Below are positions 8,339-18,556 of a stretch of DNA of 52,226 nucleotides, piece by piece. A program made the translations under genes and the position numbers. This stretch comes from Syntrophomonadaceae bacterium (GTDB lineage Bacteria > Bacillota > Syntrophomonadia > Syntrophomonadales > DTU052). The stretch is taken from NCBI GenBank assembly GCA_012728655.1, contig JAAYEQ010000067.1:1-52226 (forward strand). Reading direction: 5' to 3'. The notes beneath the pieces are model-generated. The model ran no database searches and was not told where the DNA came from. It saw only the letters and a program-made list of their open reading frames with translations. Positions within the stretch are counted from its first letter, which is position 1, and each line of letters starts with the position of its first letter.

Positions 8339-9601
8339 TCAGCTTTCAGAAACGATGCGGACCGCTTTTATCCCCAAAGCCCCCAACTTTTCTTCAATCT
8401 TTTCGTATCCCCGATCAATGTGAAAGGCGTTGTCTATTATCGTTTCTTCCGCACAGCCGACGGCTGCAATTATCAGGGCCGCCCCCGCCCTGAGATCGGT
8501 CGCTTCAACTGCGGCCCCCCGCAGGCGGCTCTTTCCCTTGATGATCGCGACGCGCCCTTCCACCTTGATGTCTGCGCCCATGCGGCGGAGTTCGTTGACA
8601 TGCATGAAACGGTTTTCAAAGATGGTTTCCACTATTACACTAGTTCCTTCAACCCCGGCGAGCAGGGCCATCATCTGGGGCTGCATGTCAGTGGGAAAAC
8701 CGGGATAGGGCATGGTCTTGATATCAACCGGTCCCAGCTTTCTCTTGCCCAGCACCCGCAGGGTACCGCCGTTATGCTGGATTACCTCGGCACCGGTTTC
8801 CCGTATCTTGGCCGTTACCGGCAGCAGGTGCTCGGCAACTACGTTTTCAATCACCACATCCCCTTTGGAAGCCGCAGCCAAAACCATAAATGTTCCCGCC
8901 TCAATTCGGTCGGGGATGACTTCGTGCTCCACCCCGTTAAGCTCACTGACCCCTTCAATCCTGATCACGTCAAGGCCGGCACCCCTGATCCTTGCACCCA
9001 TCCGGTTGAGAAAGTTTTGCATATCCACGATTTCCGGTTCCCGCGCCGCATTCCGGATCACGGTATTGCCCCTGGATACGGCGGCTGCCATCATCAGGTT
9101 TTCCGTAGCCCCGACACTGGGAAAATCCAGCATTATTTCGCAATCTGCCAGCTTCTCCGCCTGGCCTTCGATATATCCGTAGCGCTCCTCGATCCGATAC
9201 CCCATCTCGCGAAAACCCTTGATATGTATGTCCATCGGACGCTGGCCAATGGCGCAACCGCCGGGATATGATACCCGGGCTTTGCCGAACCGGCCCAGCA
9301 GTGCACCCATAACCAGATTGGAAGCCCTCATTCTTCGGCTCAGATATTCGGGCAGCTCACAGGAATTAATGTTTTCGGGGTTAATTACCAGAGTTCCGTT
9401 TTCCCTTTTTACCTTTGCCCCCAGGCTGACCAGGACCTCTTCCATCACCTTGACGTCGTCCAGATCCGGGACCTGGTGCAAGACACACTCTTTGCGAGCC
9501 AAAAGGCAGGCGGCCATAATTGGCAGGGTCGCATTCTTGGAGCCACTGACTCTAACCCGGCCACTGACTCTCGTTCCTCCACCAATCAAAAGCTTGTTCA
9601 A
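8339..9601 (-). CDS. murA: UDP-N-acetylglucosamine 1-carboxyvinyltransferase MurA
   Basis: MurA transfers enolpyruvate from PEP to UDP-GlcNAc, the first committed step of peptidoglycan synthesis. The 420-residue protein has the N-terminal SGSKNA (Lys22, Asn23), the active-site loop [11 protein letters not shown] with Cys116, and the C-terminal [13 protein letters not shown]. The cysteine (rather than aspartate) is the residue normally alkylated by fosfomycin. The start is TTG behind GGAGG at 8 bases. It sits between murC and ftsQ, where murB is often found, and no murB is present in the cluster. Confidence 0.97.
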   Translation of the reverse strand: MNKLLIGGGTRVSGRVRVSGSKNATLPIMAACLLARKECVLHQVPDLDDVKVMEEVLVSLGAKVKRENGTLVINPENINSCELPEYLSRRMRASNLVMGALLGRFGKARVSYPGGCAIGQRPMDIHIKGFREMGYRIEERYGYIEGQAEKLADCEIMLDFPSVGATENLMMAAAVSRGNTVIRNAAREPEIVDMQNFLNRMGARIRGAGLDVIRIEGVSELNGVEHEVIPDRIEAGTFMVLAAASKGDVVIENVVAEHLLPVTAKIRETGAEVIQHNGGTLRVLGKRKLGPVDIKTMPYPGFPTDMQPQMMALLAGVEGTSVIVETIFENRFMHVNELRRMGADIKVEGRVAIIKGKSRLRGAAVEATDLRAGAALIIAAVGCAEETIIDNAFHIDRGYEKIEEKLGALGIKAVRIVSES

Positions 9602-9619
9602 AACTCCACCTCCGCCAAG

Positions 9620-11005
9620 CTATGCTGACGGGTGTGAGCCTTCCAGGAGCAGTTTAAATTTTTCTCCGATTTTCCATATATCACCGGCCCCCATAAACAG
9701 GATTAAATCTCCGGGCCGGGATTCCTTTACCAGGTAATCGATAATCTCATCTGTCTCTGCAATAAATACGGCATTACAGCCATGTTTTTTCGCCGCTTGG
9801 CAGATCGTATCCCCGCTGATGCCGGGGATAGGCTTTTCACCGGCACTGTAAATATCGGTAATTATTAATTGATCCACACCCTTGAAGGCCCCACCAAATT
9901 GTTCCCGCAGTATTTTGGTCCGTGTATAGCGATGGGGTTGGAAAACCACCGTCAGCCTGCCTTCGTGGAACTGGCGGGCTGCTCCTATGGTCGCTGCAAT
10001 CTCTGTTGGGTGGTGGGCATAGTCATCGATCAGGGTAATCCCGCCAACCTTGCCCAGCAGTTGCAGGCGTCTCTTGGCACCCTTGAAGCGAAGGAGAGCC
10101 TCTGCCGTTACCTTAAAAGGAATCCCCAGTTCACAGGCCACTGCGGTCGCCGCCAGGGCGTTTAACACGTTGTGGTATCCGGGAATTGAAAGCTGCATCG
10201 TTCCCAGATATTCTCCATGATGGTGCACCGCAAAGGACGAACCCCAACCGTTGTGCTTCAGGTTGGAATAGTAGTAATCGGCATCCGGTGTGGCTCCGTA
10301 ATAGATCAAATGGCGAAACTCATTTCTCAAACTGCGCAAAAAGGGATCGTCATGGCACAGAACGGCAAACCCTCCCGTTCTGATTTGGCTGATGAACTGG
10401 CGGAAAGCATCCTTCAACCGGTCCATGGAGCGATAGAAGTCCAGATGATCATTCTCAACATTGGTCACTACCGCCACATAGGGATTCAACTGCAGGAAAG
10501 AGGCATCGCTTTCGTCGGCTTCGGCAACAAAATACTCGCCGCTGCCAAGTTGGGCTCCGAAATTGGAATCCTGCAGTTCGGCTCCGATTATGAAACTGGG
10601 ATCGAGGTCATGCTCCTTAAGTATCCTGGCAATCATCGAGGTAGTGGTAGTCTTTCCATGGGCACCGGCGACCGCAATGCCCTGACTGGAATTCACCAAA
10701 TGGGCCAGCATCTCTCCGCGCCTGATTACCGGTATACCCAGGCGGTGAGCCTTTCTCACCTCCGGGTTGCTGCTCGGTATCGCGGATGAAAAAACCACCA
10801 GATCGGTATCCTTGTTCAGGTTGGCCGAAGAATGACCGTTATAAACGGTTATCCCCATGCTCTCCAAACGGCTGGTGACTTCACTGCTGTTCAAGTCAGA
10901 ACCGGTGATATCCTTACCCATTTGCTTCAGGATCCGGGCGATACCACTCATTCCGGCCCCGCCGATACCTACGAGGTGTATCCTCTTTTCCGAGTCAACA
11001 GCCAA
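9620..11005 (-). CDS. murC: UDP-N-acetylmuramate--L-alanine ligase MurC
   Basis: MurC adds the first L-alanine to UDP-MurNAc. Domain 1 opens with IHLVGIGGAGMSGIA, the ATP loop is GAHGKTTTTSMIA, and the central and C-terminal domains carry EADESDASFL, DDYAHHPTEI and QPHRYTRT. An ATG at 11014 directly abuts the AAGGAG ribosome binding site and cannot use it. The TTG at 11005 lies 9 bases from that site and is preferred. This gives 461 residues, a normal length. Confidence 0.96.
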   Translation of the reverse strand: MAVDSEKRIHLVGIGGAGMSGIARILKQMGKDITGSDLNSSEVTSRLESMGITVYNGHSSANLNKDTDLVVFSSAIPSSNPEVRKAHRLGIPVIRRGEMLAHLVNSSQGIAVAGAHGKTTTTSMIARILKEHDLDPSFIIGAELQDSNFGAQLGSGEYFVAEADESDASFLQLNPYVAVVTNVENDHLDFYRSMDRLKDAFRQFISQIRTGGFAVLCHDDPFLRSLRNEFRHLIYYGATPDADYYYSNLKHNGWGSSFAVHHHGEYLGTMQLSIPGYHNVLNALAATAVACELGIPFKVTAEALLRFKGAKRRLQLLGKVGGITLIDDYAHHPTEIAATIGAARQFHEGRLTVVFQPHRYTRTKILREQFGGAFKGVDQLIITDIYSAGEKPIPGISGDTICQAAKKHGCNAVFIAETDEIIDYLVKESRPGDLILFMGAGDIWKIGEKFKLLLEGSHPSA

Positions 11006-11100
11006 TTGCTCCATCTCCTTTTTGAGGTGCCTGCGGATTAAACGCTACACCGTATCTTATGCAAATCTAATAAAAGTGGTTACTATTATTACTCCGCCGT

Positions 11101-12216
11101 TTACGGCGAGTCAATCTCCTTCTTTGATTCCACTACCTCTTCTATTATATCAAGGATATCCTCCAAGGCTCGGGGACGACCTTCATTTTTCATTATCTGC
11201 CCCATGCGGAGCAATCTGAATTTGTTGTTCAGCAGTTCGTTGATTTTGGCGGCCAGGGTCTGCTGATCCAGGAACTCGTCGATAATTACCAGGGCAGCTC
11301 CTTTCTTTTCAAGGTACCGCGCGTTTTTTTCCTGGTGGTTTTCCGCTGCGTAAGGGTAAGGCACCAGGATCGCAGGAACACCGCGCACCGCCAGTTCGGA
11401 AAGCGTTGCGGCCCCGGCCCGGCATACCGCCAGATCGGCCATGGCCAAAGCAAGCTCCATGTTGAACAGATATGGATAAATCCTTACATTATCGATGTTA
11501 CCCCGGGAAACGATTGACTCCTGGATGGTCGCATAGTGCTGTTCGCCGGTTATCCATATCAGTTGAATCCCATTTGCGGACAACTGTTCGACCAGGCCTT
11601 CCACCGCCCGGTTTATCCGCTGGGCACCCCGGCTGCCGCCGAAAACTACAAGGGTGAACCTGTCCTCCTTCAGGGCAAAAAAAGACGCGGCTTCCCGGCG
11701 GGTGGCGGTTAAAATCTCAGGCCTTACCGGCAGACCGGTCACCGTGGTTTTATCTTCCGGAAAGTAAGCAGCGGCTTCGGGAAAGGTTAACATGATCCGG
11801 TCGGCTCTTTTCCCCAGGGCTCGATTCGCCAGCCCGGGAAGGGCATTCTGCTCATGAATAACCGTCTTGAACTGCATTATGCCGGCGGCCAGAACCACCG
11901 GATAGGACACGTACCCCCCGGTGCCCACAACTACATCGGGATTAAATTCCTTGATGATATTGCGGGCCTGCCAGAATCCGATCGGGACCTTCAAGGCGGA
12001 GGACGCCGCTTTAACCAGGGAAGACCGGTTCAGACCTTTAGCCGAAATAGTTCTGAATTCAAAGCCGCTTTCCGGAACAATGTCTTTTTCCATACCTTCC
12101 CTGGTGCCGACAAAGATTATCTTGGCACGGGGCCATCTATCCATTATCCCCCGGGCAATTGCCAGGGCGGGATATATGTGTCCGCCGGTGCCCCCGCCAG
12201 TCATGATTACCCTCAT
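11101..12216 (-). CDS. murG: UDP-GlcNAc:lipid I GlcNAc-transferase MurG
   Basis: MurG makes lipid II from lipid I at the inner face of the membrane. The GT28 signature is complete: MRVIMTGGGTGGHIYPALAIA at the N-terminus, VVGTGGYVSYPVVLAA and HEQNALPGLANR, then VFGGSRGAQRIN and CRAGAATLSELAVRGVPAILVP in the C-terminal domain. The ATG at 12216 follows GGGAGG at 5 bases; the ATG at 12231 lies within that region. About 371 residues. It begins 11 bases after the ftsW stop. Confidence 0.97.
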   Translation of the reverse strand: MRVIMTGGGTGGHIYPALAIARGIMDRWPRAKIIFVGTREGMEKDIVPESGFEFRTISAKGLNRSSLVKAASSALKVPIGFWQARNIIKEFNPDVVVGTGGYVSYPVVLAAGIMQFKTVIHEQNALPGLANRALGKRADRIMLTFPEAAAYFPEDKTTVTGLPVRPEILTATRREAASFFALKEDRFTLVVFGGSRGAQRINRAVEGLVEQLSANGIQLIWITGEQHYATIQESIVSRGNIDNVRIYPYLFNMELALAMADLAVCRAGAATLSELAVRGVPAILVPYPYAAENHQEKNARYLEKKGAALVIIDEFLDQQTLAAKINELLNNKFRLLRMGQIMKNEGRPRALEDILDIIEEVVESKKEIDSP

Positions 12217-12227
12217 CTTAGCCTCCC

Positions 12228-13331
12228 TCATCGATCATGAGTGTATCGAGAAACGCTCAACAGTAAGCCCACGCCGGCCATGGTAAACATCAATGAGGAA
12301 CCCCCATAACTGATGAACGGAAGCGGAATCCCGGTCACCGGCAGCGATCCGGAAACAACTCCCAAATTGATGGACGCCTGGGCGGTAATCATGGTGGTTA
12401 TTCCGGCTGCGAGCAGGCTGCCGAATATATCCGGCGCCTTCAATGCGATCTGAAAACCCCGCCAGGCAAATATAAAGAGCAGGGTCAACACCACAAAAAC
12501 CCCAAGATATCCTAATTCTTCCCCCAGAATGGCAAAGATAAAATCGGTATGCTGTTCCGGCAGGTAAAAAAATTTCTGCCGGCTCTGGCCCAGTCCCATG
12601 CCGAAAAGCCCGCCGGAGCCAATGGCATAAAGGGACTGTATGGTCTGAAACCCCTCATCGCTCGCATACTTCCAGGGGTCAAGGAAGGCTATAAACCTCA
12701 CCATGCGGTAGGGCTCCAGATAAATGGCGAGACAGACCAGTCCCACACCGAGCAGGGCCAGAATCAACATATGGCTTATCCGGGCTCCGGCCATCACCAG
12801 CATCAGGTAGGCGGTAACCGCGATAATCAGCGCCGTTCCCAGGTCCGGCTGGAGCATAATCAGCCCGCAGACCACTCCGATGAGCACCAAGTACGGCAGC
12901 AGTCCCTGAACAAAAGATTTTATTTTCCCGTAATTCAAACTCAGGCTGGAGGCGAAAAAGAACACCAAACACAGTTTGGTCAGTTCCGAAGGGGTAAAGC
13001 TGGTGAACCCCAAATCAATCTGGCGCACAGCCCCCTTGACATCCATGCCTATACCCGGCAGCAGCACCGCCACCAGACATATCAGGGCCAGGATGAGACC
13101 GGCCACCCCCAATTCCCGCAGTTTCTGGTAGTTCATCTTCATTAAGACCAGCATGGCGGTCAAACCGAAGACCGCCCAGATCAACTGCCTTTTAACAAAG
13201 AAAAAAGCATCCTGGTACTTGACATCGGAGGTTACAGCACTGGCGCTGAAAATCATGATCAACCCTATGCATACCAGGAGTACGACAACCAGGAAAAGCA
13301 TCAGGTCCGGAGGACCTTGCTTCAGACGCAT
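12228..13331 (-). CDS. ftsW: SEDS-family peptidoglycan polymerase FtsW/SpoVE
   Basis: This is a polytopic SEDS glycosyltransferase that polymerises lipid II together with a class B penicillin-binding protein. The 367 residues hold about ten membrane helices. Family motifs include MIFSASAV, LGLGQSRQKFFYLPEQHTDFIFAILGEELGYLG and LPFISYGGSSL near the end. It overlaps the murD stop by 10 bases and has a GGGGGAGG site. Its likely partner is the PASTA penicillin-binding protein of the same cluster. From sequence alone I cannot tell a division FtsW from the sporulation paralogue SpoVE. Confidence 0.94.
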   Translation of the reverse strand: MRLKQGPPDLMLFLVVVLLVCIGLIMIFSASAVTSDVKYQDAFFFVKRQLIWAVFGLTAMLVLMKMNYQKLRELGVAGLILALICLVAVLLPGIGMDVKGAVRQIDLGFTSFTPSELTKLCLVFFFASSLSLNYGKIKSFVQGLLPYLVLIGVVCGLIMLQPDLGTALIIAVTAYLMLVMAGARISHMLILALLGVGLVCLAIYLEPYRMVRFIAFLDPWKYASDEGFQTIQSLYAIGSGGLFGMGLGQSRQKFFYLPEQHTDFIFAILGEELGYLGVFVVLTLLFIFAWRGFQIALKAPDIFGSLLAAGITTMITAQASINLGVVSGSLPVTGIPLPFISYGGSSLMFTMAGVGLLLSVSRYTHDR

Positions 13332-14689
13332 ACCTCATCCTCCCCCAGGGCCATTACGGCGCGGCAGAAAAGGTCTCCCCTCTCTTCGTAGTCCCTAAAC
13401 ATATCCCAGCTGGCACAGGCCGGCGACAGCAAAACCACCTCCCCGGGCTGTGCGATTCTGTGGGCTGCGAGCACTGCTTCCTCGATCGAGTCGACCTCCA
13501 CAATTTCCTTAAATCCCGCGTCCTCAACGGTTTGTCTAATTATACTCCGGGCCTCGCCCAGTAATACCAGGGCCTTTACCTTTTTGGCAATCAGATGAGC
13601 CAGTTTGTCAAAATCGCCGCCTTTGCTTCTCCCGCCGGCGATAAGAATAATCGGTTCCGAAAACGATTCCAGGGCCTTAATGGTTGACTCCGGATTGGTG
13701 CCCTTGGAATCATTGACATAAAGAACCCCGTTCAAGGTCCTTACCTCCTGCAGGCGGTGGCGAACCCCGGCAAAGGCAACCAGGGCCTCTCGGATGGCTT
13801 CCGGGGGGATCCCAACCGCTCGGGTCATACCCACCGCACACAGGATGTTCTCCAGGTTGTGGCGTCCCCGCAGCTTGACCTCCGAGACGCCGCATATCAC
13901 CTCCCGCCTGCCTTCCAGGGATGCTGTGATCTTGCCGTCCTCAATCCATACGCCCCTTTCCAGAACGCGGTCGGCGGAAAAATACAGGGTACGGCACGGC
14001 GGCTTGAACTTCGCAATCCAGGGGTCCATATGGTTTAAAACCGTATATTCATCCGGATCCTGATTCATAAAAATCCGGGATTTGATCTCCGCGTAGTTTT
14101 CCATGGTGCGGTGCCGGTCCAGGTGATCGGGAGTGATGTTAATCACCCCGCTGCAGCGGGGGTGAAAGCTCTCGATGGTTTCCAACTGAAAACTGGAACA
14201 CTCCACGGCGATCATCCCCGCTGCCAGCTCCTCTATGGCCTGAGTCAGGGGGATGCCGATGTTCCCGGCGGCCGCCGACGGAATCCCGCTCGTCCTTAAG
14301 ATATCGGCGATGAGCGCGGTAGTAGTCGTTTTGCCGTTGGTACCGGTAACCGCAAGGAAATCAACTCCGGGAGGTTTAAGGCGGTAGGCGAGTTCGATCT
14401 CGCTTATCACTGGAACCCCGGCCTGAATGCTTTCCGCCAGCAGCGGGCTGTCCAGGGGAATGCCGGGGCTGGTCACCACCAGATCGAAAACCCCGGGGTC
14501 CACCTTCCCGTTGGACCCCAGCACCGTACCGACATCCGGCGGCAGGGACTTGATCTCGGCCTCCAGTTCCGCCGTCTCTTTGCGGTCATAAACGGTAACC
14601 GCCGCCCCGTGTCTCAACAGCAAGCGGGTCGCAGCCAACCCGCTTCTGGCCATACCCGCTACCAAGACTTTTTTGCCAATTAATCTCAA
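13322..14689 (-). CDS. murD: UDP-MurNAc-L-alanine--D-glutamate ligase MurD
   Basis: MurD adds D-glutamate to UDP-MurNAc-L-Ala. Visible are the N-terminal nucleotide fold KKVLVAGMARSGLAATR, the ATP loop VTGTNGKTTTTALIA, ECSSFQLETI, NITPDHLDRH, FAGVRHRLQEV, NDSKGTNPEST and the closing LLSPACASWDMFRDYEERG. Length is 455 residues, normal. The start is TTG behind GAGGTGG. It lies between mraY and ftsW, overlapping ftsW slightly, as is usual in dcw clusters. Confidence 0.97.
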   Translation of the reverse strand: MRLIGKKVLVAGMARSGLAATRLLLRHGAAVTVYDRKETAELEAEIKSLPPDVGTVLGSNGKVDPGVFDLVVTSPGIPLDSPLLAESIQAGVPVISEIELAYRLKPPGVDFLAVTGTNGKTTTTALIADILRTSGIPSAAAGNIGIPLTQAIEELAAGMIAVECSSFQLETIESFHPRCSGVINITPDHLDRHRTMENYAEIKSRIFMNQDPDEYTVLNHMDPWIAKFKPPCRTLYFSADRVLERGVWIEDGKITASLEGRREVICGVSEVKLRGRHNLENILCAVGMTRAVGIPPEAIREALVAFAGVRHRLQEVRTLNGVLYVNDSKGTNPESTIKALESFSEPIILIAGGRSKGGDFDKLAHLIAKKVKALVLLGEARSIIRQTVEDAGFKEIVEVDSIEEAVLAAHRIAQPGEVVLLSPACASWDMFRDYEERGDLFCRAVMALGEDEVCV

Positions 14690-14710
14690 TCATACCACCT
14701 CTGCCGGTTA

Positions 14711-15688
14711 TCAGGCTCCAATGCCTTTGAATCCCCACAGCCCCAGAATTACAAACAATAAAGACACCAACCAGAATACCCTCACCACTCGCTTCTCGCC
14801 CCATCCTTTCAGCTCGAAATGATGGTGCAGAGGGCTCATCAGGAATATGCGCCTTCCCGTAAGCTGAAAGGAGATAACCTGTAGTATTACGCTCAAAGCT
14901 TCAATAACATATATCCCGCCAATAAGAATCAATGCCACTTCCGCTCTGGTTATGGCGGCAATACTGGCAACCGCTCCCCCCAGGGCCATCGATCCGGTAT
15001 CTCCCATGAAAACCCGGGCCGGGTGACGGTTAAACAAAAGAAACCCCAGGCAGGCCCCGGCAATACTGGCAGCAAAAACGGCCAGCATGTTATGGGAGGT
15101 CATGTGACAGATAATTAGCAGCCCCAGGGCCACGAAAAAGGTGGTTCCCGCTGCCAGGCCATCCAATCCGTCGGTAAGGTTTACGGCATTGGCGGTGGCC
15201 AGGAAGACAAGGACAATAAACGGGAAATACCAGTAACCCAGGAATATCTCCTGCCCCGTAAAGGGCAGCACGATATCCGTACCCCGGAACAGGCCGAACA
15301 CCACGTAGATGGCGAAAACCAGCGCGAAAAACACCTGCATTACCATTTTCTCACGTGCTCTCAACCCCAACGACCGGCGCATGACCACTTTGGTGTAATC
15401 GTCGATAAAGCCGATTATGCCGAAGGCAACCGTGGCCGCCAGGCACAGGATTACCTCCCGGCTGTGGCCGGCCATAACCAGGGAAGCCAGTATTATCGCC
15501 GATATTATCATTATTCCCCCCATGGTCGGCGTGCCCGCCTTTCCCAGGTGACGGGCGGGGCCGTCATCACGAATCACCTGGCCGGCTTTCATCCTGGTCA
15601 GGATGGGAATCAGAATCGGCCCCAGCACGGCGGTGGTCAAAAAAGCTATTCCCATGGCAATCAGCGCATTCATGACGTAGTGGCTCAA
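14711..15688 (-). CDS. mraY: Phospho-MurNAc-pentapeptide transferase MraY
   Basis: MraY moves phospho-MurNAc-pentapeptide onto undecaprenyl phosphate, forming lipid I. The protein has about ten membrane helices and the family motifs GTPTMGGIMI, FIDDYTKV, NAVNLTDGLDGLAAG, FMGDTGSMALGG and PLHHHFELKGW. A frame-open ATG at 15718 overlaps murF. The TTG at 15688 is preferred: GGAGG stands 6 bases upstream, and it starts one base after the murF stop. About 325 residues. Confidence 0.96.
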   Translation of the reverse strand: MSHYVMNALIAMGIAFLTTAVLGPILIPILTRMKAGQVIRDDGPARHLGKAGTPTMGGIMIISAIILASLVMAGHSREVILCLAATVAFGIIGFIDDYTKVVMRRSLGLRAREKMVMQVFFALVFAIYVVFGLFRGTDIVLPFTGQEIFLGYWYFPFIVLVFLATANAVNLTDGLDGLAAGTTFFVALGLLIICHMTSHNMLAVFAASIAGACLGFLLFNRHPARVFMGDTGSMALGGAVASIAAITRAEVALILIGGIYVIEALSVILQVISFQLTGRRIFLMSPLHHHFELKGWGEKRVVRVFWLVSLLFVILGLWGFKGIGA

Positions 15689-15689
15689 A

Positions 15690-17063
15690 TCAGTCCTCCT
15701 CCAATGCTGGGGGCTCATTCCCCGGCAGCAGTTTATTCACGATTTCTTCCAGGTGCATACCCCTCGATGCCTTAAACAATACCACATCATCCGAGCGGAT
15801 CTCACCCTGAAGATACTCAATGGCCCCAGCTTTCCGGTCAAAGTGAATCAGTATCCCCTCAAAGCCGGATTCCCGGGCTCCTTGCGCGATGTGTTTTGCT
15901 CTTTCCCCAATGGTCAGCAGGATGTCAACCCCAAGGGCTGCGGCTTTTTCCCCCACCAGACGGTGTCCCTCCTGTTCATAGGAACCCAACTCAAACATGT
16001 CCCCCAGTACCGCAATTTTTCGCCGGTTCCCCGCCAGATCGCAAAGCACCTGCAGGGCCGCCATCATGGACAGGGGATTGGCATTATAGGTGTCGTCAAT
16101 AAAAACGGCCCCTTCCGGTCCAGTCTTGATGTTCAGGCGCCCGGCGGATGGTTCGAAATGGGCCAGCCGCTCGGCAATCTCCCCGGGCTCAACCCCGAGA
16201 AGCATTGCTGTACCGGCGGCAGCGGCTACACTGCCGTACAGATGGGTCGCCGGAAAAGGAAGGTTGACCACAAATCTCCTATACATGATATCTAGTTGAA
16301 AACGGGTAAAGGGCGGCTGATAGCGGCAGGATAAAACCCGCCAGTCGCAATCCCGCCCCCGGCCAAAACGGTAAAGCTCTCCTCGAGGAAACTCAACCCT
16401 ACTCAATTCGGGCAGATCGCCGTTAATGACGGCAAAGTCGCGAGTATAATCCAGTACCTCACACTTCGCCTTCACAATGTTATCGAGGGACCCCATGGTC
16501 TCCAAATGGACCGGGGCCACATTCACGATTATGCAGGCGGTGGGCTGCGCTATCCTCGAAAGCTGCGCGATTTCTCCCGGGGCGCGCATGGCCAGTTCCA
16601 CCACGCAGGCCCGGTGTTCATCGTTAAGCCCCAGCAGCGTCAGGGGCAGACCGATTTCGTTGTTGTAATTGCCGGGAGTCTTCAAGGTGCTGCGGTTATC
16701 CAAACAGGCTGCCAACAGATCCTTGGTGGTGGTCTTGCCCACACTCCCGGTTACGGCAATAACCGGAATCGCGTACCGGCTCCGATGGTAGACGGCCAAA
16801 TCCTGGAGCGCCTCCAGACAATCCCTTACCTCTATGGTCGGTCCTCCCCGGACCGGGCGGGATACAACCGCAGCCCCGCCCCGGGAAAAAACCTCTCCGA
16901 CAAAATCATGTCCGTCATGATTCGTTCCCTTTAAAGCGAAAAAAAGACTCCCCGGTGTTACCTTCCGGGAATCGGTCACCACGCGTTCAATCAACATCCG
17001 ACCGTCCCCGGCTGCAACCCGGCCGCCCAGGGCGGCAGCAATTTCTGACAGCGTTCTATTCAT
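15690..17063 (-). CDS. murF: UDP-MurNAc-tripeptide--D-Ala-D-Ala ligase MurF
   Basis: MurF adds the D-Ala-D-Ala dipeptide, completing UDP-MurNAc-pentapeptide. Domain 1 has RVVTDSRKVTPGSLFFALKG, the ATP loop is VTGSVGKTTTKDLLA, then NNEIGLPLTLLGL, FIDDTYNANPLSM and the C-terminal VLGDMFELG. Length is 457 residues. The ATG follows AAAGGA. It overlaps the murE stop by 8 bases and is followed by mraY at one base, showing tight translational coupling. Confidence 0.96.
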   Translation of the reverse strand: MNRTLSEIAAALGGRVAAGDGRMLIERVVTDSRKVTPGSLFFALKGTNHDGHDFVGEVFSRGGAAVVSRPVRGGPTIEVRDCLEALQDLAVYHRSRYAIPVIAVTGSVGKTTTKDLLAACLDNRSTLKTPGNYNNEIGLPLTLLGLNDEHRACVVELAMRAPGEIAQLSRIAQPTACIIVNVAPVHLETMGSLDNIVKAKCEVLDYTRDFAVINGDLPELSRVEFPRGELYRFGRGRDCDWRVLSCRYQPPFTRFQLDIMYRRFVVNLPFPATHLYGSVAAAAGTAMLLGVEPGEIAERLAHFEPSAGRLNIKTGPEGAVFIDDTYNANPLSMMAALQVLCDLAGNRRKIAVLGDMFELGSYEQEGHRLVGEKAAALGVDILLTIGERAKHIAQGARESGFEGILIHFDRKAGAIEYLQGEIRSDDVVLFKASRGMHLEEIVNKLLPGNEPPALEED

Positions 17064-18534
17064 GTTTAATCCTTTCCCTTATATATTCCCTGGCCACCAG
17101 CCTATCATCAAAAGGATACACCTTTCCTTTGATGATCTGGTAGTCCTCATGCCCCTTACCGGCAATAATCACCATGTCGCCGGGGTGTGCCAGGTAAACG
17201 GCATGGCGGATAGCTTCCCTCCGATCCGGCACCACCGCATAATGAGCATCTTTTATCTCTTTCAGACCGGCGAGGATATCCTCAATGATTGCCAGAGGGT
17301 CTTCGTTACGCGGGTTGTCGGAGGTAACAATGCTGAAATCGCTTTTCTCCGCCACGATCCTCCCCATCAACGGCCTTTTGGTCCGATCCCGGTCCCCACC
17401 GGCACCAAAAACGGTGATAATCCGACCTTCGGTTATCTGCCGGGCGGTCTTCAAGATGTTCTCCAGCCCATCCGGGGTATGAGCGTAGTCAACCACCACC
17501 GAGAACTCCTGTCCCTCGTCAATGGTTTCAAAACGCCCGGCAACCCCCTGAACCTTTTCCAGGGCTGCGGCAATCACCCGGGGCGGGATTCCCTCCTGCA
17601 GAGCAAAGGCAATGGCCGCCAGGGCGTTGTAAACATTGAAAAGCCCTGCCAACCGGATGCGCAGCGACATCCGGCCCTCGGGGTACAGCACCTCAAAAGA
17701 CGAGCCCCGGGAGGTAATTTGGATATTTACGGCTTTGACCGTCGCCGGATTGTTTATTCCGTAAGTGACGCTTTCTCCCGGAGAGGCGTCAATAAAGCTC
17801 TGTGCATGTAGGTCATCCGCATTTATGACCGTAAACCGACCCGATTCCACCGGAATGCTGCGGAACAGCTTGGTCTTGGCTTCACGGTAATCGTCCAAAT
17901 CCCGGTGGTAGTCCAGATGATCCTGGGAAAGATTGGTGAACACGGCGGCATTAAAATCGATTTGGCTCACCCGCCCCAGGTCGAGGGCATGGGAGGATAC
18001 CTCCATTACCACATATTTGCCGCCCTCATCACTAACCCTGCGCATGAAACGTTCGAGATCCAGGGACTCCGGGGTGGTGTTGGCCAGCTTTTCCTGGTAG
18101 CCCTTAAAAGTGGCGTAAAGCGTGCCGATCAAACCAACGGCGTAACCCGCTTCCTGAAGGATGGCGGCAATTAAGTGGGTTGTGGTAGTCTTGCCATTGG
18201 TTCCGGTCACCCCCACCACCTTCAGGTTCTGTGAAGGTCGGCCGTAAAAACGTGAGGCCAGCAGGGGCAGGATCCACCGGGTATTTTTAACCTGCACTAT
18301 AGTACACCCCGGACAGCCCTCAACCCCTCTTTCCACCACCAGGGCCCGGGCTCCTCTTTGGGCGGCATCGGCGGCATAATTGTGACCGTCGGTCTTGAAT
18401 CCGGGGATGCATACGAAAACATTGCCCTCCTCCACCCGACGGGAATCGTATGCTATCCCGGTTATCTCCAGACCGGGATCCCCGTGTAACACCTGATATT
18501 CAACACCTGTTAAAAGCTGCTCGAGTATTGGCAT
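17056..18534 (-). CDS. murE: UDP-MurNAc-tripeptide synthetase MurE (mDAP type)
   Basis: MurE adds the third amino acid of the stem peptide. The ATP loop is GVTGTNGKTTTTH (about 109-120), followed by NTTPESLDLERFM, MEVSSHALDLGRV and NLSQDHLDYH. The specificity motif DNPR at 406-409 is the one associated with meso-diaminopimelate, not lysine, so the organism probably has mDAP-type peptidoglycan. Length is 492 residues. The ATG follows AGGAGGGG. It lies between the penicillin-binding protein gene and murF. Confidence 0.97.
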   Translation of the reverse strand: MPILEQLLTGVEYQVLHGDPGLEITGIAYDSRRVEEGNVFVCIPGFKTDGHNYAADAAQRGARALVVERGVEGCPGCTIVQVKNTRWILPLLASRFYGRPSQNLKVVGVTGTNGKTTTTHLIAAILQEAGYAVGLIGTLYATFKGYQEKLANTTPESLDLERFMRRVSDEGGKYVVMEVSSHALDLGRVSQIDFNAAVFTNLSQDHLDYHRDLDDYREAKTKLFRSIPVESGRFTVINADDLHAQSFIDASPGESVTYGINNPATVKAVNIQITSRGSSFEVLYPEGRMSLRIRLAGLFNVYNALAAIAFALQEGIPPRVIAAALEKVQGVAGRFETIDEGQEFSVVVDYAHTPDGLENILKTARQITEGRIITVFGAGGDRDRTKRPLMGRIVAEKSDFSIVTSDNPRNEDPLAIIEDILAGLKEIKDAHYAVVPDRREAIRHAVYLAHPGDMVIIAGKGHEDYQIIKGKVYPFDDRLVAREYIRERIKHE

Positions 18535-18556
18535 CGAACCCCTCCTGTTGACGAAA

